Source: an uncultured Gammaproteobacteria bacterium
GTDB lineage: Bacteria > Pseudomonadota > Gammaproteobacteria > Pseudomonadales > Pseudohongiellaceae
Length of the DNA: 41,929 nucleotides
Assembly (NCBI GenBank): GCA_903837345.1
Contig: CAILUG010000027.1
Span: 1-41,929, forward strand
Reading direction: 5' to 3'
The stretch's first letter is position 1; each line of letters begins with the position of its first letter. The notes below the pieces were generated by a model, which was given only the letters and a program-made list of their open reading frames with translations, had not been told where the DNA came from and did not search any database. Below are positions 1 through 8,485 of the stretch, piece after piece. A program made the translations under genes and the position numbers.

Positions 1-2
1 CG

Positions 3-176
3 TCGCTGATCATCACCACCAATCTGTCGTTCGGTGAATGGGTGCAAGTGTTTGGAGACGCCAAGATGACCACTGCGCTACTGGCTCGCATTACCCCTCA
101 TTGCGACATCCTGGAACCCGGCAATGACTCTTACCGCTTCAAACACCATAAAAGTGGTGCCAAGAAAGGTCGCTAG
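3..176 (+). CDS. istB: IstB-like ATP-binding helper protein of IS21 element, C-terminal fragment
   Basis: The first 58 residues read open from the window edge and end at TAG 174-176. The fragment contains [16 protein letters not shown], then [17 protein letters not shown] and a final YRFKHH segment. These match the C-terminal third of IstB/DnaC-like AAA+ helper proteins (sensor-type TSNLPFSEW...FGD...LLDRLTHH pattern). IstB assists the IstA transposase by ATP-dependent remodelling of the transpososome. The Walker A and B part lies upstream of the window, so function cannot be judged from this piece. The family assignment rests on motif recognition. Confidence 0.8.
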   Translation, partial: SLIITTNLSFGEWVQVFGDAKMTTALLARITPHCDILEPGNDSYRFKHHKSGAKKGR

Positions 177-178
177 AC

Positions 179-222
179 TGGAAAGTTTTGGACGCTGACA
201 GGTGGAAAGTTTTGGGCGCTGA
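179..222. repeat. Tandem IS21 end repeats (two copies, 24-bp period)
   Basis: TGGAAAGTTTTGGRCGCTGA occurs at 179-198 and again at 203-222, differing only at the R position. The copies sit directly after istB and before the inferred IS end, where IS21-family elements carry multiple transposase-binding repeats. Confidence 0.8.
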
Positions 223-248
223 TTGACACGCTTGCAATCGTTGACCCC

Positions 249-452
249 GTGTTGAGGGCCTATTTGCGCCGTCTTGGGCGAACAGGGAGATATGGAACAA
301 GCGAAACACAGGTGGCTTGGAAGCTCTTATACGACCAGCTCGACCTGCTAGTTGAGTCCGGGAAACTGGAAAGACTGGAGCAGGGCGCTACGCAGACGAT
401 AGAGATAGATCGTTTTACTGAGCCAGGATCACAACAAAAGTCAGCCAACTAG
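249..452 (+). CDS. Unrecognised short ORF, possibly the tail of a gene cut by the IS21 element
   Basis: A 67-residue reading frame could begin at GTG 249, but the frame is open further upstream through the IS end (…DTLAIVDPV…). It may therefore be the 3' remnant of a gene interrupted by the insertion. The middle (about residues 23-45) looks helical and amphipathic, with WKLLYDQLDLLVESGKLERL. I recognise no family. There is no clear ribosome binding site. The stretch 453-589 downstream shows no gene or obvious signal. Confidence 0.3.
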   Translation: MLRAYLRRLGRTGRYGTSETQVAWKLLYDQLDLLVESGKLERLEQGATQTIEIDRFTEPGSQQKSAN

Positions 453-589
453 AAGGGCCACGCGGCATATGCCCGAATTCCATCAAGAACCATTAGCGGT
501 TCGTATTGGTGGCTCCCCTACAACATAGTACAGTCTGATATTCCTGCCAGTTTATTTTGGCGTAGAGATGTGGGCTTGTTTAACGGGAG

Positions 590-1120
590 ATGGAAATGCC
601 TTTCGTCATGGATTGGAATGCACGCGTAACAGATTTCATAATGATTATTGCCGTACTGATAGGGCCAATCATTGCGGTTTTGATAACTATCTGGGCGCAA
701 TCCAGAAGCGAAAAAAGAGCCGCTAAACTTAATTTATTTATTGCTTTGGTAGCAGAGAGAAGGCAGCTCACAACCATATCTCCGACTCTTGCGAAAGCAT
801 TAAATACGATTGATGTTGTATTTGCTGATAGTCCGAAGGTAACGGCTCTTTGGCACAAGTATTACGTGCTTCTATCTCAGTCATATTCTGAGGAGAGGGG
901 ACACACATGGCTGGAACTCCTCCAGGCGATGGGAGTGGAGTTGAATTATTCCAATCTGACCCAAACATCGCTGGATAAGTTTTACACTCCTCAAGGACAT
1001 GTAGATCAGTACGAGTTTCAGCAAAAGTTGGGGAAACAACTTGCTCGCGTACTTGAAAACACGGAACACCTCTTAGTCGTGCCCAAAAAGCCCGAACAAG
1101 AAAAAGGGGGAGGGAAGTAA
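590..1120 (+). CDS. DUF6680-like small membrane-anchored protein of unknown function
   Basis: This 176-residue protein has one strong N-terminal hydrophobic segment (about residues 15-34, FIMIIAVLIGPIIAVLITIW). A cytoplasmic-looking body follows, with ALVAERRQLTTISPT and ALNTIDVVFADSPKV (about residues 51-83). That pattern recalls the DUF6680 family, whose members share the (L/M)xxR...H/P...ALNxIDVVF signature; no biochemical role is established to my knowledge. The C-terminus is Lys/Glu/Gly rich. A purine-rich CGGGAGA sits just ahead of the start; ATG 596 would give a better ribosome-site spacing than ATG 590. It lies in a small accessory patch between an IS21 end and rpmH. Single-TM topology is predicted by eye; the family call is tentative. 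Confidence 0.6.
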   Translation: MEMPFVMDWNARVTDFIMIIAVLIGPIIAVLITIWAQSRSEKRAAKLNLFIALVAERRQLTTISPTLAKALNTIDVVFADSPKVTALWHKYYVLLSQSYSEERGHTWLELLQAMGVELNYSNLTQTSLDKFYTPQGHVDQYEFQQKLGKQLARVLENTEHLLVVPKKPEQEKGGGK

Positions 1121-1167
1121 ACGCACTCTTTAGTACAATGTATCTGCACTTAGACGCGAGGCGTCCA

Positions 1168-1323
1168 ATGACCAAACCCACACAGCTAGACCGCTTCAAG
1201 CAAGCCGCCATAGAGCTGGAATGCAACACCTCAGACAAGGCGCTTGATAAAGCCTTCGCCCGAGTGAAGGTTGACCAGCCGCCAACGCCCAAAAAGGCCC
1301 CGAAAGCCAAGCGCGCCAAATAA
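1168..1323 (+). CDS. Small basic protein of unknown function
   Basis: This 51-residue ORF starts at ATG 1168, preceded by GAGGCG about 5 nt upstream. An in-frame ATG at 1138 would add ten residues but lacks a comparable site. The N-terminal half (TQLDRFKQAAIELECN) looks helical. The C-terminal half is a Pro/Lys/Ala-rich basic tail (PTPKKAPKAKRAK) of the kind that often binds nucleic acid, though this is only a compositional hint. Short proteins beginning with a DRFKxAAxELE motif are, as I recall, scattered through accessory regions. It follows the DUF6680-like gene by 47 nt on the same strand and may be co-transcribed. Confidence 0.5.
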   Translation: MTKPTQLDRFKQAAIELECNTSDKALDKAFARVKVDQPPTPKKAPKAKRAK

Positions 1324-1370
1324 TTGAGGCGTCCGGCCCCTCGAACAGGGTTATTTTTGGGTACGGGAAC

Positions 1371-1376
1371 TATAAT
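1371..1376 (+). promoter_or_regulatory. Candidate -10 element of the rpmH promoter
   Basis: A perfect TATAAT lies about 135 nt ahead of rpmH. The matching -35 region (about 1348-1353, GGGTTA) is weak. The interval 1377-1511 contains no ORF and would be the rpmH leader. I see no DnaA-box cluster here, although this is where many gammaproteobacteria have dnaA/oriC. Confidence 0.45.
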
Positions 1377-1511
1377 AGCGTCATTAAATTGCTTCAACTG
1401 GCCAAACTATATAGAATCCGCCCTCTTTTTTCTGTCCTCCTCAGATAGCCGGAAACTGTAATTCCGGTCAGCGGTTTGGAGACAGTTTTTAACATTGCTC
1501 CAGGAATTGAC

Positions 1512-1646
1512 ATGAAACGTACATTTCAACCCAGTAATATCAAGCGTGCTCGCACCCACGGTTTCCGTGCCCGTATGGCCTCCAAAAAGGGTCGTCAGGT
1601 TCTGGCTCGCCGCAGAGCCAAAGGCCGAATTCGTCTGACCGCCTGA
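1512..1646 (+). CDS. rpmH: 50S ribosomal protein L34
   Basis: This 44-residue basic protein ([20 protein letters not shown]... ...[12 protein letters not shown]) is unmistakably bacterial L34, which binds 23S rRNA in the large subunit. [15 protein letters not shown] and RRRAKGR are family hallmarks. It ends at RLTA, lacking the extra SK seen in the E. coli protein, a common minor length difference. AGGAATTGAC just upstream provides a ribosome binding site. It is the first gene of the conserved rpmH-rnpA-yidD-yidC-mnmE run. Confidence 0.97.
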   Translation: MKRTFQPSNIKRARTHGFRARMASKKGRQVLARRRAKGRIRLTA

Positions 1647-1698
1647 GCTCACACCTGAATGACGCCGGGTTGCCGATCATTATGGTCGGGGGGAAGTT

Positions 1699-2091
1699 TT
1701 GAACTTCAGGCTGACAAAGCGTCATCGAATACTGAAATCAGCCGAATTCAGCCGCGTTTTCGATGAAGCTGCAATAAAGGCCGGCTCGCGCCATTTGACT
1801 ATCCTGGGCTGCACAACCGATCTCGGACACGCACGATTCGGGCTGGTTATTTCGAAAAAAAATGCAGGGATCGCAGTTCAGCGCAATCGCCTCAAGCGTT
1901 TGGGTCGTGAAGTCTTTCGGCACCGGAACAACCAATTGCCGTCCATTGACATTGTATTGATCGCCAAACCAGGCGTTTCCTCCCTGAGCAATCCTGATAT
2001 CCTCGCCTTGCTCAATCGGCTGGTTGACACACTGATAGAGCAGTACAAAAAACACATCCTGACCCGCGATAGTCTGGCCAATCCATGCTGA
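1699..2091 (+). CDS. rnpA: Ribonuclease P protein component
   Basis: This 130-residue basic protein binds M1 RNA and helps RNase P recognise and cleave pre-tRNA leaders. The diagnostic RNR motif is present in VQRNRLKRLGREVFR (about residues 60-74), preceded by GLVISKK. The start is TTG 1699, supported by the strong purine tract GGGGGGAAG at 1688-1696 and by the N-terminus NFRLTKRHRILKSAEFSRVF matching the family. It lies 52 nt after rpmH, the usual translationally coupled pairing, and overlaps yidD by 7 nt. Confidence 0.96.
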   Translation: MNFRLTKRHRILKSAEFSRVFDEAAIKAGSRHLTILGCTTDLGHARFGLVISKKNAGIAVQRNRLKRLGREVFRHRNNQLPSIDIVLIAKPGVSSLSNPDILALLNRLVDTLIEQYKKHILTRDSLANPC

Positions 2092-2399
2092 GAGCAACTT
2101 TTCTGGAGCTTGATCAATTGATTGCTCGCATGCTGCTTGGTCTGGTCGCTGTCTACCAGGCGCTGCTTCGCCCCCTGTTTGGCGCGAGGTGCAGGTTTTA
2201 CCCGTCTTGCTCGGATTATGCAAAACAGGCCATTGAGCAGCATGGCTCCTTGCCTGGGCTAACATTGGCAGTTTGGCGAATCATTCGATGTAATCCCCTT
2301 TGCCGTAGTGGCCACGACCCTGTGCCGCTGGTTTTTCAAGTGCCCGTTTTTTTAAACCCTACATCAGAAAGCAGATCCCAAGATGGACCACAAACGTAA
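2085..2399 (+). CDS. yidD: YidD membrane protein insertion efficiency factor
   Basis: This 104-residue protein carries the UPF0161/YidD signature: LLRPLFGARCRFYPSCSDYAKQ (around residues 27-47, containing the conserved CRFxPSCSxYA), then WRIIRCNPLCRSGHDPVP. YidD is a small, peripheral inner-membrane protein that aids YidC-dependent insertion. The start ATG 2085 overlaps the end of rnpA, and the C-terminus overlaps the start of yidC by 17 nt, implying translational coupling. The tail beyond DPVP is longer than the conserved core and unremarkable. Confidence 0.93.
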   Translation: MLRATFLELDQLIARMLLGLVAVYQALLRPLFGARCRFYPSCSDYAKQAIEQHGSLPGLTLAVWRIIRCNPLCRSGHDPVPLVFQVPVFLNPTSESRSQDGPQT

Positions 2400-4062
2400 T
2401 TTGCTCATCGCAATATTGGCTGTTGTCAGTTATTTCATGCTGCTGGCATGGAATCAGGATTATCCAACCCAGGCCGCCGCGCCTGTTGCAACAAGCAGCC
2501 CGGTTCGCTCCGAGCCTGCCTCGCAAGACATCCCCACTGTGGCCGACGTCAGCGCCAGCAACAACGCACTGCCAGCTCCAGCGGCTGCAGATGCCAGTCC
2601 CGCAGCAGTCTCAAGCAAAAGCTCGCTGATCACCGTAAATACTCCTGCGCAACATGTCATCATCGATCCGGTTGGGGGAGACATAGTTTCGGTTTCATTG
2701 CCCCGCTATCCCACCTCTCTGGAAGCTCCGCAAGAAGGCTTCCAATTATTGAAGAACGACCCCACTGAAGTTTACGTGGCCCAGAGCGGGCTGGTTGGAC
2801 GCAACGGCATAGATGCGGGCAGCAAGGGCCGCCCGCATTACACTTCAGCACAATCCAGTTATGAATCCACCAGTGGTGATCTGGTAGTGGATCTCTCCAC
2901 GACCACTGACGAACAGATAGAAATTACCAAGCGGTTCATTTTCAGCAGCAGCGATTACCTGATCCGTCAGCAATTCATCGTCAAAAACAACAGCTCTGCC
3001 GAATGGCGCAGCAACGTGTTTGGGCAGATTAAGCGTGATAACAGCAAGGATCCCAGCAGCAAAAGTGGCGTACGACTGAATAATTTTCTGGGCGCCGCCA
3101 TGACTTCCACGGACAGCCCCTATATAAAGGTCAAGTTCGCAGATGCCGATGATCATAAAACTCCTGTGGATATGGTCGGCGGCTGGATTGCATTCTCCCA
3201 GCATTACTTCATTTCCGCATGGATACCCAATGCGGCCGAGAAAAACAGATTCACAGTCAAGCACCTGGGCAAAGATGAATACTTGCTGGGCTTTGTCGGT
3301 CCTGAGCAAGTGGTTGCAGCTGGACAAACAGCCTCCTTCGAGAGCTCATTGTGGGCCGGCCCCAAGAACCAGGATCGTCTGGAAGAAATTTCAAAACATC
3401 TCGGGCTTACCATCGACTATGGCATGTTGTGGTTTGTGGCCTATCCGATTTTCATGCTGCTGACCTGGATACATACATGGGCCAGCAACTACGGCGCCTC
3501 AATCATCCTGCTGACCGTGATGATCAGATCCTTGCTCTACCCCCTGTCGGCAAAACAGTTTGCCTCCAGTGCCGGCATGAAGCGCATTCAGCCCAAGTTG
3601 AACCAGCTGAAAGAGCGTTATGGTGATGACAAGCAGAAAATGATGCAGGCGCAAATGGAGCTTTGGAAAAAAGAAGGAGTCAGTCCGCTGAGCGGTTGCT
3701 TGCCATTGTTCGTGCAAATGCCGGTATTTCTCGGTATTTACTGGGTGCTCAATGAAAGTGTCGAACTGCGGCAGGCGCCTTTTCTTTTGTGGTATCGCGA
3801 TTTGTCTGCGATAGATCCTTATTTCCTGCTGCCAATCCTGCTGGGTGGTGTCAATTATCTTCAGCAACACATGAACCCGATGCCGACTGCCGATCCGATG
3901 CAGGCGAAGATGATGAAATTCATGCCGATAGGCTTCACTATTTTCTTCCTGTGGATGCCGGCAGGACTGGTGCTTTATTATCTTGCCAATGCCTTGTTGG
4001 GAATTTTCCAGCAGTGGTTTTTCAATGCGCGGCTGAAAAAAGTTACCGTCGACGCCAGCTGA
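2383..4062 (+). CDS. yidC: Membrane protein insertase YidC (Oxa1 family)
   Basis: This 559-residue protein integrates proteins into the inner membrane, alone or with SecYEG, including Fo subunits a and c encoded downstream. TM1 is at residues 5-22, followed by an Ala/Ser/Pro linker and a large periplasmic P1 domain to about residue 335. The Oxa1 core follows: TM2 region (LWFVAYPIFMLLTWIH), then IILLTVMIRSLLYPLSAKQF with the conserved groove Arg, the cytoplasmic hairpin (MKRIQPKLNQLKERYGDD), and three further TMs to MPAGLVLYYLANALLGIFQQ. Length matches gammaproteobacterial YidC (540-580). It overlaps yidD and is followed 3 nt later by mnmE. Confidence 0.97.
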   Translation: MDHKRNLLIAILAVVSYFMLLAWNQDYPTQAAAPVATSSPVRSEPASQDIPTVADVSASNNALPAPAAADASPAAVSSKSSLITVNTPAQHVIIDPVGGDIVSVSLPRYPTSLEAPQEGFQLLKNDPTEVYVAQSGLVGRNGIDAGSKGRPHYTSAQSSYESTSGDLVVDLSTTTDEQIEITKRFIFSSSDYLIRQQFIVKNNSSAEWRSNVFGQIKRDNSKDPSSKSGVRLNNFLGAAMTSTDSPYIKVKFADADDHKTPVDMVGGWIAFSQHYFISAWIPNAAEKNRFTVKHLGKDEYLLGFVGPEQVVAAGQTASFESSLWAGPKNQDRLEEISKHLGLTIDYGMLWFVAYPIFMLLTWIHTWASNYGASIILLTVMIRSLLYPLSAKQFASSAGMKRIQPKLNQLKERYGDDKQKMMQAQMELWKKEGVSPLSGCLPLFVQMPVFLGIYWVLNESVELRQAPFLLWYRDLSAIDPYFLLPILLGGVNYLQQHMNPMPTADPMQAKMMKFMPIGFTIFFLWMPAGLVLYYLANALLGIFQQWFFNARLKKVTVDAS

Positions 4063-4065
4063 ACC

Positions 4066-5424
4066 ATGGAAAAACAGAATGACACAATCTGCGCGCTTGC
4101 CACTGCAGCCGGCAAAGGCGGAGTGAGTGTCATTCGGGTTTCCGGCCCGCAGGCGCCTGCATTCTGCCGGAAGCTCACTGGAGACACACCAGAACCACGG
4201 CAAGTCAGCCTCTCAAAATTCCATGCTGCTTCCGGAGAGTTGATTGATTCGGGCCTGAGTATTTTCTTCCCGGGCCCCCGCTCATTTACCGGTGAAGATG
4301 TCTGTGAATTTCATTGCCATGGCAGCCCGGTTGTTGTCGATCAGTTGCTTGCCCGGCTAGTGGAGTTCGGCGCCCGACTGGCTCGCCCCGGCGAGTTTTC
4401 CGAAAGGGCCTTCCTCAATGACAAACTGGATCTGACCCAGGCCGAAGCAATTGCTGACCTTATCGATAGCAGCACCGTCCAGGCTGCACGTCATGCTGTC
4501 AGATCCTTGCAAGGTGACTTCTCCAGGCTGATCCGGAATCTGGTCGCGCAAGTGATTGAGCTGCGCGTGTATGTTGAGGCCTCCATCGATTTCGCCGATG
4601 AAGAAATCGATTTTCTCGCCAGCGGCAACATTCTTGCGCGGCTGCAGGCTCTGGTGTCCGCAGTCGACCTGACTCTTGCCCAGGCCAAAACCGGCAGTTT
4701 GTTGCGGGAAGGATTGCGGGTGGTGATTGCCGGTGCACCCAATGTTGGCAAGTCAACACTGCTGAATGCACTGTGTGGTCAAGAGGTCGCAATCGTTACT
4801 CCGATTCCAGGCACAACCCGGGACATGCTCCAGCGTGAGATCAATCTGGACGGCATTGTGGTTCATCTCACCGACACCGCCGGGCTACGGCAAAGTGATG
4901 ACCCGGTTGAGTCTGAAGGCATTCTGAGGGCACGCAAAGCCCTTGCTGAAGCTGATCATGTCCTGTTGCTGGTGGATGCTGCCAACGTTGATGACTTTCA
5001 ATCTCTTCCCGTCTGGCAGGAATTTGCGGCGTTGCCCTTGCATCAGCTTACTGTGGTCTTTAATAAAATTGACCTCCATCAGATGCCGCCAATGATTCAA
5101 CCGGCGACAGTTCCGCAAAAGTTGTTTTTGTCTGCCTCGACTCGCGCTGGCCTCGACTTGTTGAAACAGCATTTGAAAAATTGCGCCGGTCTGACGCCAG
5201 CTACAGATGGGGGCTTCATGGCGCGACGGCGGCATCTGGTGGCCCTTGCTGGCGCCAAAGAATCATTGAAGCAGGCAATACATTGCCTGGAAGATTTGAA
5301 GGCCGGTGAGTTGGTAGCGGAAGAGTTGCGCAATGTCCAGAAACAACTTGATGAAATTACCGGCAAATTCACCACCGATGATCTGCTGGGAGCAATTTTC
5401 AGCAGCTTCTGTATCGGCAAATGA
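4066..5424 (+). CDS. mnmE: tRNA uridine-5-carboxymethylaminomethyl(34) synthesis GTPase MnmE
   Basis: MnmE works with MnmG to add the carboxymethylaminomethyl group to wobble U34 of certain tRNAs. The 452 residues show the N-terminal folate-binding domain (DTICALATAAGKGGVSVIRVSG), a helical domain and an inserted G domain. The G domain has G1 GAPNVGKST (about 223-231), G2 GTTRD (249-253), G3 DTAG (about 270-273) and NKID. It ends in the obligatory FCIGK with the conserved Cys (C449). ATG 4066 lies 3 nt after yidC. No residue of the catalytic set appears lost. Confidence 0.97.
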   Translation: MEKQNDTICALATAAGKGGVSVIRVSGPQAPAFCRKLTGDTPEPRQVSLSKFHAASGELIDSGLSIFFPGPRSFTGEDVCEFHCHGSPVVVDQLLARLVEFGARLARPGEFSERAFLNDKLDLTQAEAIADLIDSSTVQAARHAVRSLQGDFSRLIRNLVAQVIELRVYVEASIDFADEEIDFLASGNILARLQALVSAVDLTLAQAKTGSLLREGLRVVIAGAPNVGKSTLLNALCGQEVAIVTPIPGTTRDMLQREINLDGIVVHLTDTAGLRQSDDPVESEGILRARKALAEADHVLLLVDAANVDDFQSLPVWQEFAALPLHQLTVVFNKIDLHQMPPMIQPATVPQKLFLSASTRAGLDLLKQHLKNCAGLTPATDGGFMARRRHLVALAGAKESLKQAIHCLEDLKAGELVAEELRNVQKQLDEITGKFTTDDLLGAIFSSFCIGK

Positions 5425-5792
5425 TTACTAACAACCTGTGGATAGCGTATTGAAGAGTGCGGGACAAGCTGTTGGGATACTGGCTAACAACATGTTTTGC
5501 TGCTGTGGACTACTTTCGATTCTGTTGTGTCTTTGCCTGAAGTATCGTTTTTTATACAACGTAGTAAAGAATAATACCTGAGCTAGAGCCGGGTTTCTCA
5601 CAGTGTTGGCTCTGCAACAACTCGTTGAATTCATGATGTTCCTGACAGATGTCCACAGCACTACCTGCCCTTAATAATAGTAGTAAATATATACATAAAT
5701 ATAATATTCATATAACTGAATGATAGTAATCATCCAGACAGAATTCACGACAACAAACGATCAACCCGCAATCAGCGTATAATCTGCCTCCC
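5425..5792. other. AT-rich mnmE-mnmG intergenic region, candidate chromosomal origin (oriC)
   Basis: No credible gene lies in this gap. It has TGTGGATAG at 5437-5445 (8/9 to the reverse-complement DnaA box TTATCCACA). It also has TGTGGACTA at 5504-5512 and ATGTCCACA at 5649-5657, each 7/9 with the TCCACA core intact. A strongly AT-rich tract at about 5671-5735 would suit as a DNA-unwinding element. Placement beside mnmG (gidA) is where E. coli and several other bacteria have oriC. Against it: box matches are imperfect and only one GATC is evident. This is an inference, not a demonstrated origin. Confidence 0.45.
5778..5783 (+). promoter_or_regulatory. Candidate -10 element of the mnmG promoter
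   Basis: A perfect TATAAT sits 34 nt ahead of ATG 5817. The -35 counterpart is poor (around 5754-5760). Transcription from it would start near 5790, which supports ATG 5817 rather than the upstream TTG 5793 as the mnmG start. Confidence 0.45.
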
Positions 5793-5816
5793 TTGGCAAA
5801 ACCCAGTGACACCCGG

Positions 5817-7745
5817 ATGGCCTTTCAGGAACATTTTGACGTAATCGTCGTTGGTGGCGGCCATGCCGGCACCGAGGCTGCGCTTGCGTCTGCCCGCATG
5901 GGTGTGAAGACCTTGCTGGTGAGTCACAACATTGAAACGCTGGGCCAGATGTCCTGCAATCCGGCGATTGGTGGTATTGGCAAGACCCACCTGGTCAGGG
6001 AAGTGGATGCAATGGGCGGCGCAATGGCGAAGGCCACTGACCGGGCCGGCATCCAGTTCAGAATCCTCAATGCCAGCAAAGGCCCGGCTGTGCGAGCGAC
6101 TCGCGCACAAGCAGACAGGGTGCTGTACAAGGCGGCCATCCGCAGCATCCTGGAAAGCCAGCCCAACCTTCTGATCTTCCAGCAGGCTATTGATGATTTG
6201 ATTGTTGAAGGCGATCAGGTACTAGGAGTCGTGACCCAGATGGGACAGAAGTTCTATTCCCGCCGGGTCGTACTGACAACAGGCACGTTCCTGGGTGGCA
6301 AGATCCATATTGGTCTCAATAATTATTCAGGCGGCCGGGCAGGTGATCCACCGTCGATTGCGCTGGCCCAACGGTTACGCGAACTGCCGTTGCGGGTTGG
6401 CCGGTTGAAGACTGGCACTCCACCCAGGATTGATGCGCGTACTGTCGACTTCTCGGTGATGGTGGAACAGCCCGGGGATTTGCCGACACCGGTGATGTCA
6501 TATCTGGGAAAAGTGGCAGAACACCCGGAGCAGGTGAGCTGTTTCATTACCAGTACCAATGAACAAAGCCACGAAATCATCCGCAGCGGACTCCATGAAT
6601 CACCGATGTACGCCGGTGTGATTGAAGGAGTAGGGCCAAGATACTGTCCATCCATCGAAGACAAGGTAGTGCGTTTCGCCGACAGAACCAGCCATCAGAT
6701 ATTTGTTGAGCCTGAAGGGTTGACTACACACGAGCTGTATCCGAACGGCATCTCCACAAGTTTGCCTTTTGAAACCCAGCGCAAATTGATTGCTTCAATA
6801 AAGGGGTTTGAGAACGCACATATCATCCGGCCCGGCTACGCGATTGAGTACGACTTTTTTGATCCGCGCGATTTGCAGCCGACATTCGAAACCAGCCATA
6901 TCAAAGGTTTGTATTTTGCAGGCCAGATCAACGGCACAACCGGATATGAGGAAGCTGCTGCGCAGGGATTGCTGGCAGGTGTTAATGCAGCACTTGCAGC
7001 ACAGGATCGCGATCCCTGGTGTCCCGGCAGGGATGAAGCCTATATCGGCGTGCTGGTAGATGATCTGCTTACCCAGGGAACCCGCGAGCCTTACCGCATG
7101 TTCACCTCACGAGCTGAATACCGACTGTTGCTCAGACAGGACAATGCTGATTTCCGGCTGACGGAAACCGGCAGGAAACTGGGACTGGTTGATGATGAAA
7201 GATGGCAAGCGTTCAGCGAGAAACGTGAAGCTGTGGAAAAGGAAAGCAATTGGCTGAAGGATCAGTGGGTAATGCCAGGCACAGAGCTTTCCCGCCAGGT
7301 TGAGCCCTTGCTCGACAATCCGTTGTCGCACGAATATCGCCTGAGTGAAATATTGTCACGCCCGGCCATGAACTATTCGCTGTTGGGCAAGGCTTGCATG
7401 GACGCAGGGCTGCGATCCGTAATGCCGACCGACGAAGTAGCGGAACAAGTGGAAATCCGCTTCAAATACCAGGGGTACATAGTCCGGCAGCACGATGAGA
7501 TAGAAAAAATCCGCCGGCATGAAACCACGAGATTGCCTGAAAATTTTGATTATCGTTCGATTCCCGGGTTGTCGAATGAGCTTAAACAGAAGCTGTCGGA
7601 TCAGCGACCGGACAGCATAGGCCGCGCATCCCGCATTCCTGGTGTTACGCCCGCTGCGATATCACTGTTGCTGGTGTATTTGAAAAAGCACCTGATGCAG
7701 ACAGCAAAAACCGCTAGCACCGATGAAATCAGCAGGATCGCATAA
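5817..7745 (+). CDS. mnmG: tRNA uridine-5-carboxymethylaminomethyl(34) synthesis enzyme MnmG (GidA)
   Basis: This FAD-dependent partner of MnmE carries out U34 modification. The start ATG 5817 gives [20 protein letters not shown], which aligns residue for residue with the family N-terminus; an in-frame TTG at 5793 would add eight unconserved residues. The dinucleotide-binding GGGHAG is at residues 13-18. Also present are [31 protein letters not shown], the second FAD contact region [21 protein letters not shown] and the C-terminal [18 protein letters not shown]. At 642 residues the length is near the usual 629. It starts a run with rsmG and parAB. Confidence 0.97.
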   Translation: MAFQEHFDVIVVGGGHAGTEAALASARMGVKTLLVSHNIETLGQMSCNPAIGGIGKTHLVREVDAMGGAMAKATDRAGIQFRILNASKGPAVRATRAQADRVLYKAAIRSILESQPNLLIFQQAIDDLIVEGDQVLGVVTQMGQKFYSRRVVLTTGTFLGGKIHIGLNNYSGGRAGDPPSIALAQRLRELPLRVGRLKTGTPPRIDARTVDFSVMVEQPGDLPTPVMSYLGKVAEHPEQVSCFITSTNEQSHEIIRSGLHESPMYAGVIEGVGPRYCPSIEDKVVRFADRTSHQIFVEPEGLTTHELYPNGISTSLPFETQRKLIASIKGFENAHIIRPGYAIEYDFFDPRDLQPTFETSHIKGLYFAGQINGTTGYEEAAAQGLLAGVNAALAAQDRDPWCPGRDEAYIGVLVDDLLTQGTREPYRMFTSRAEYRLLLRQDNADFRLTETGRKLGLVDDERWQAFSEKREAVEKESNWLKDQWVMPGTELSRQVEPLLDNPLSHEYRLSEILSRPAMNYSLLGKACMDAGLRSVMPTDEVAEQVEIRFKYQGYIVRQHDEIEKIRRHETTRLPENFDYRSIPGLSNELKQKLSDQRPDSIGRASRIPGVTPAAISLLLVYLKKHLMQTAKTASTDEISRIA

Positions 7746-7750
7746 GATGA

Positions 7751-8458
7751 GTGAAGGCTACATCAGTGGCTGACGAAACCAGGCCGGCATTGCGGGCAGA
7801 ACTGGCCACAGCGATTGAACTCTTGCAGTTGAATGTCACGGAACAGCAACAAGAGCTTCTGCTTCAATACCTCGCGTTGTTGCACAAGTGGAACCAGGCC
7901 TACAACTTGAGCGGGCTGCATGAATTGGGAGAAATGCTGACGCTTCACATCGTCGACAGCCTTACCCTGTTGCCATACACCCAAGCAGATCGTATCGCCG
8001 ATGTTGGAACCGGAGCCGGCTTGCCTGGCATGGTTTTGGCAATATGCCAGCCACAGACCGAGTTTTTCCTGATAGACAGCAACAGCAAGAAAACCCGCTT
8101 TATTTTTCAAACAGCGGCAACTCTCGGGCTGCGCAACATCCATGCAGTGCATGCCCGTGCCGAAGACTATGCAATAACCCCGCAAGTTGCTATCGTCACC
8201 AGCAGAGCTTTTGCTTCCCTGAGAAACTTCATCGAAAGCAGCCAGCATTTGCTTTCTGTCACGGGAAGCATGCTGGCCATGAAAGGACAATACCCCCAAA
8301 CAGAAATAGCCGATCTGCCTGCGGGTTTCGAATTGTTTGCCAGCCACCCGTTGCAAGTACCCGGCACGACCGTTACCCGCCATTTGCTGGATATCAGGCG
8401 AGTGCCGGATAACAGGCAAGCGCCGGGCGTCAGCCGGGAAGAGTTGCGGGATCAATAA
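7751..8458 (+). CDS. rsmG: 16S rRNA (guanine(527)-N7)-methyltransferase RsmG (GidB)
   Basis: RsmG methylates G527 of 16S rRNA using S-adenosylmethionine; loss gives low-level streptomycin resistance in other species. The SAM-binding glycine motif IADVGTGAGLPGM is at about residues 82-94. It is preceded by the family signature HKWNQAYNLSGLHE and HIVDSLTLL and followed by VTSRAFASL. The start is uncertain: GTG 7751 gives 235 residues and GTG 7766 gives 230; both are longer than the 207-residue E. coli protein because of an unconserved N-terminal extension. It directly follows mnmG. Confidence 0.94.
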   Translation: MKATSVADETRPALRAELATAIELLQLNVTEQQQELLLQYLALLHKWNQAYNLSGLHELGEMLTLHIVDSLTLLPYTQADRIADVGTGAGLPGMVLAICQPQTEFFLIDSNSKKTRFIFQTAATLGLRNIHAVHARAEDYAITPQVAIVTSRAFASLRNFIESSQHLLSVTGSMLAMKGQYPQTEIADLPAGFELFASHPLQVPGTTVTRHLLDIRRVPDNRQAPGVSREELRDQ

Positions 8459-8485
8459 CATCATGTATCCAGACAGGTAGCGGTT

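Larger units (their letters stand above)
1..228 (+). mobile_element. Right end of an IS21-family insertion sequence (partial)
   Basis: The left edge of the window lies inside an IS21-type element. It holds the 3' end of istB followed by two tandem end repeats, and probably terminates at the TGACA ending at 228 (read from outside, the end begins TGTCAATCAGCGC). TG...CA ends and multiple internal end repeats are typical of IS21 transposase binding sites. The remainder of the element (istA, most of istB, other end) lies outside the window. The exact boundary is inferred, since no target duplication can be checked. Confidence 0.75.

Noticed and set aside
5428-5661. Minus-strand 77-residue open frame in the mnmE-mnmG gap
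   Set aside because: No ribosome site, odd composition and no recognisable family; the gap is better explained as noncoding.
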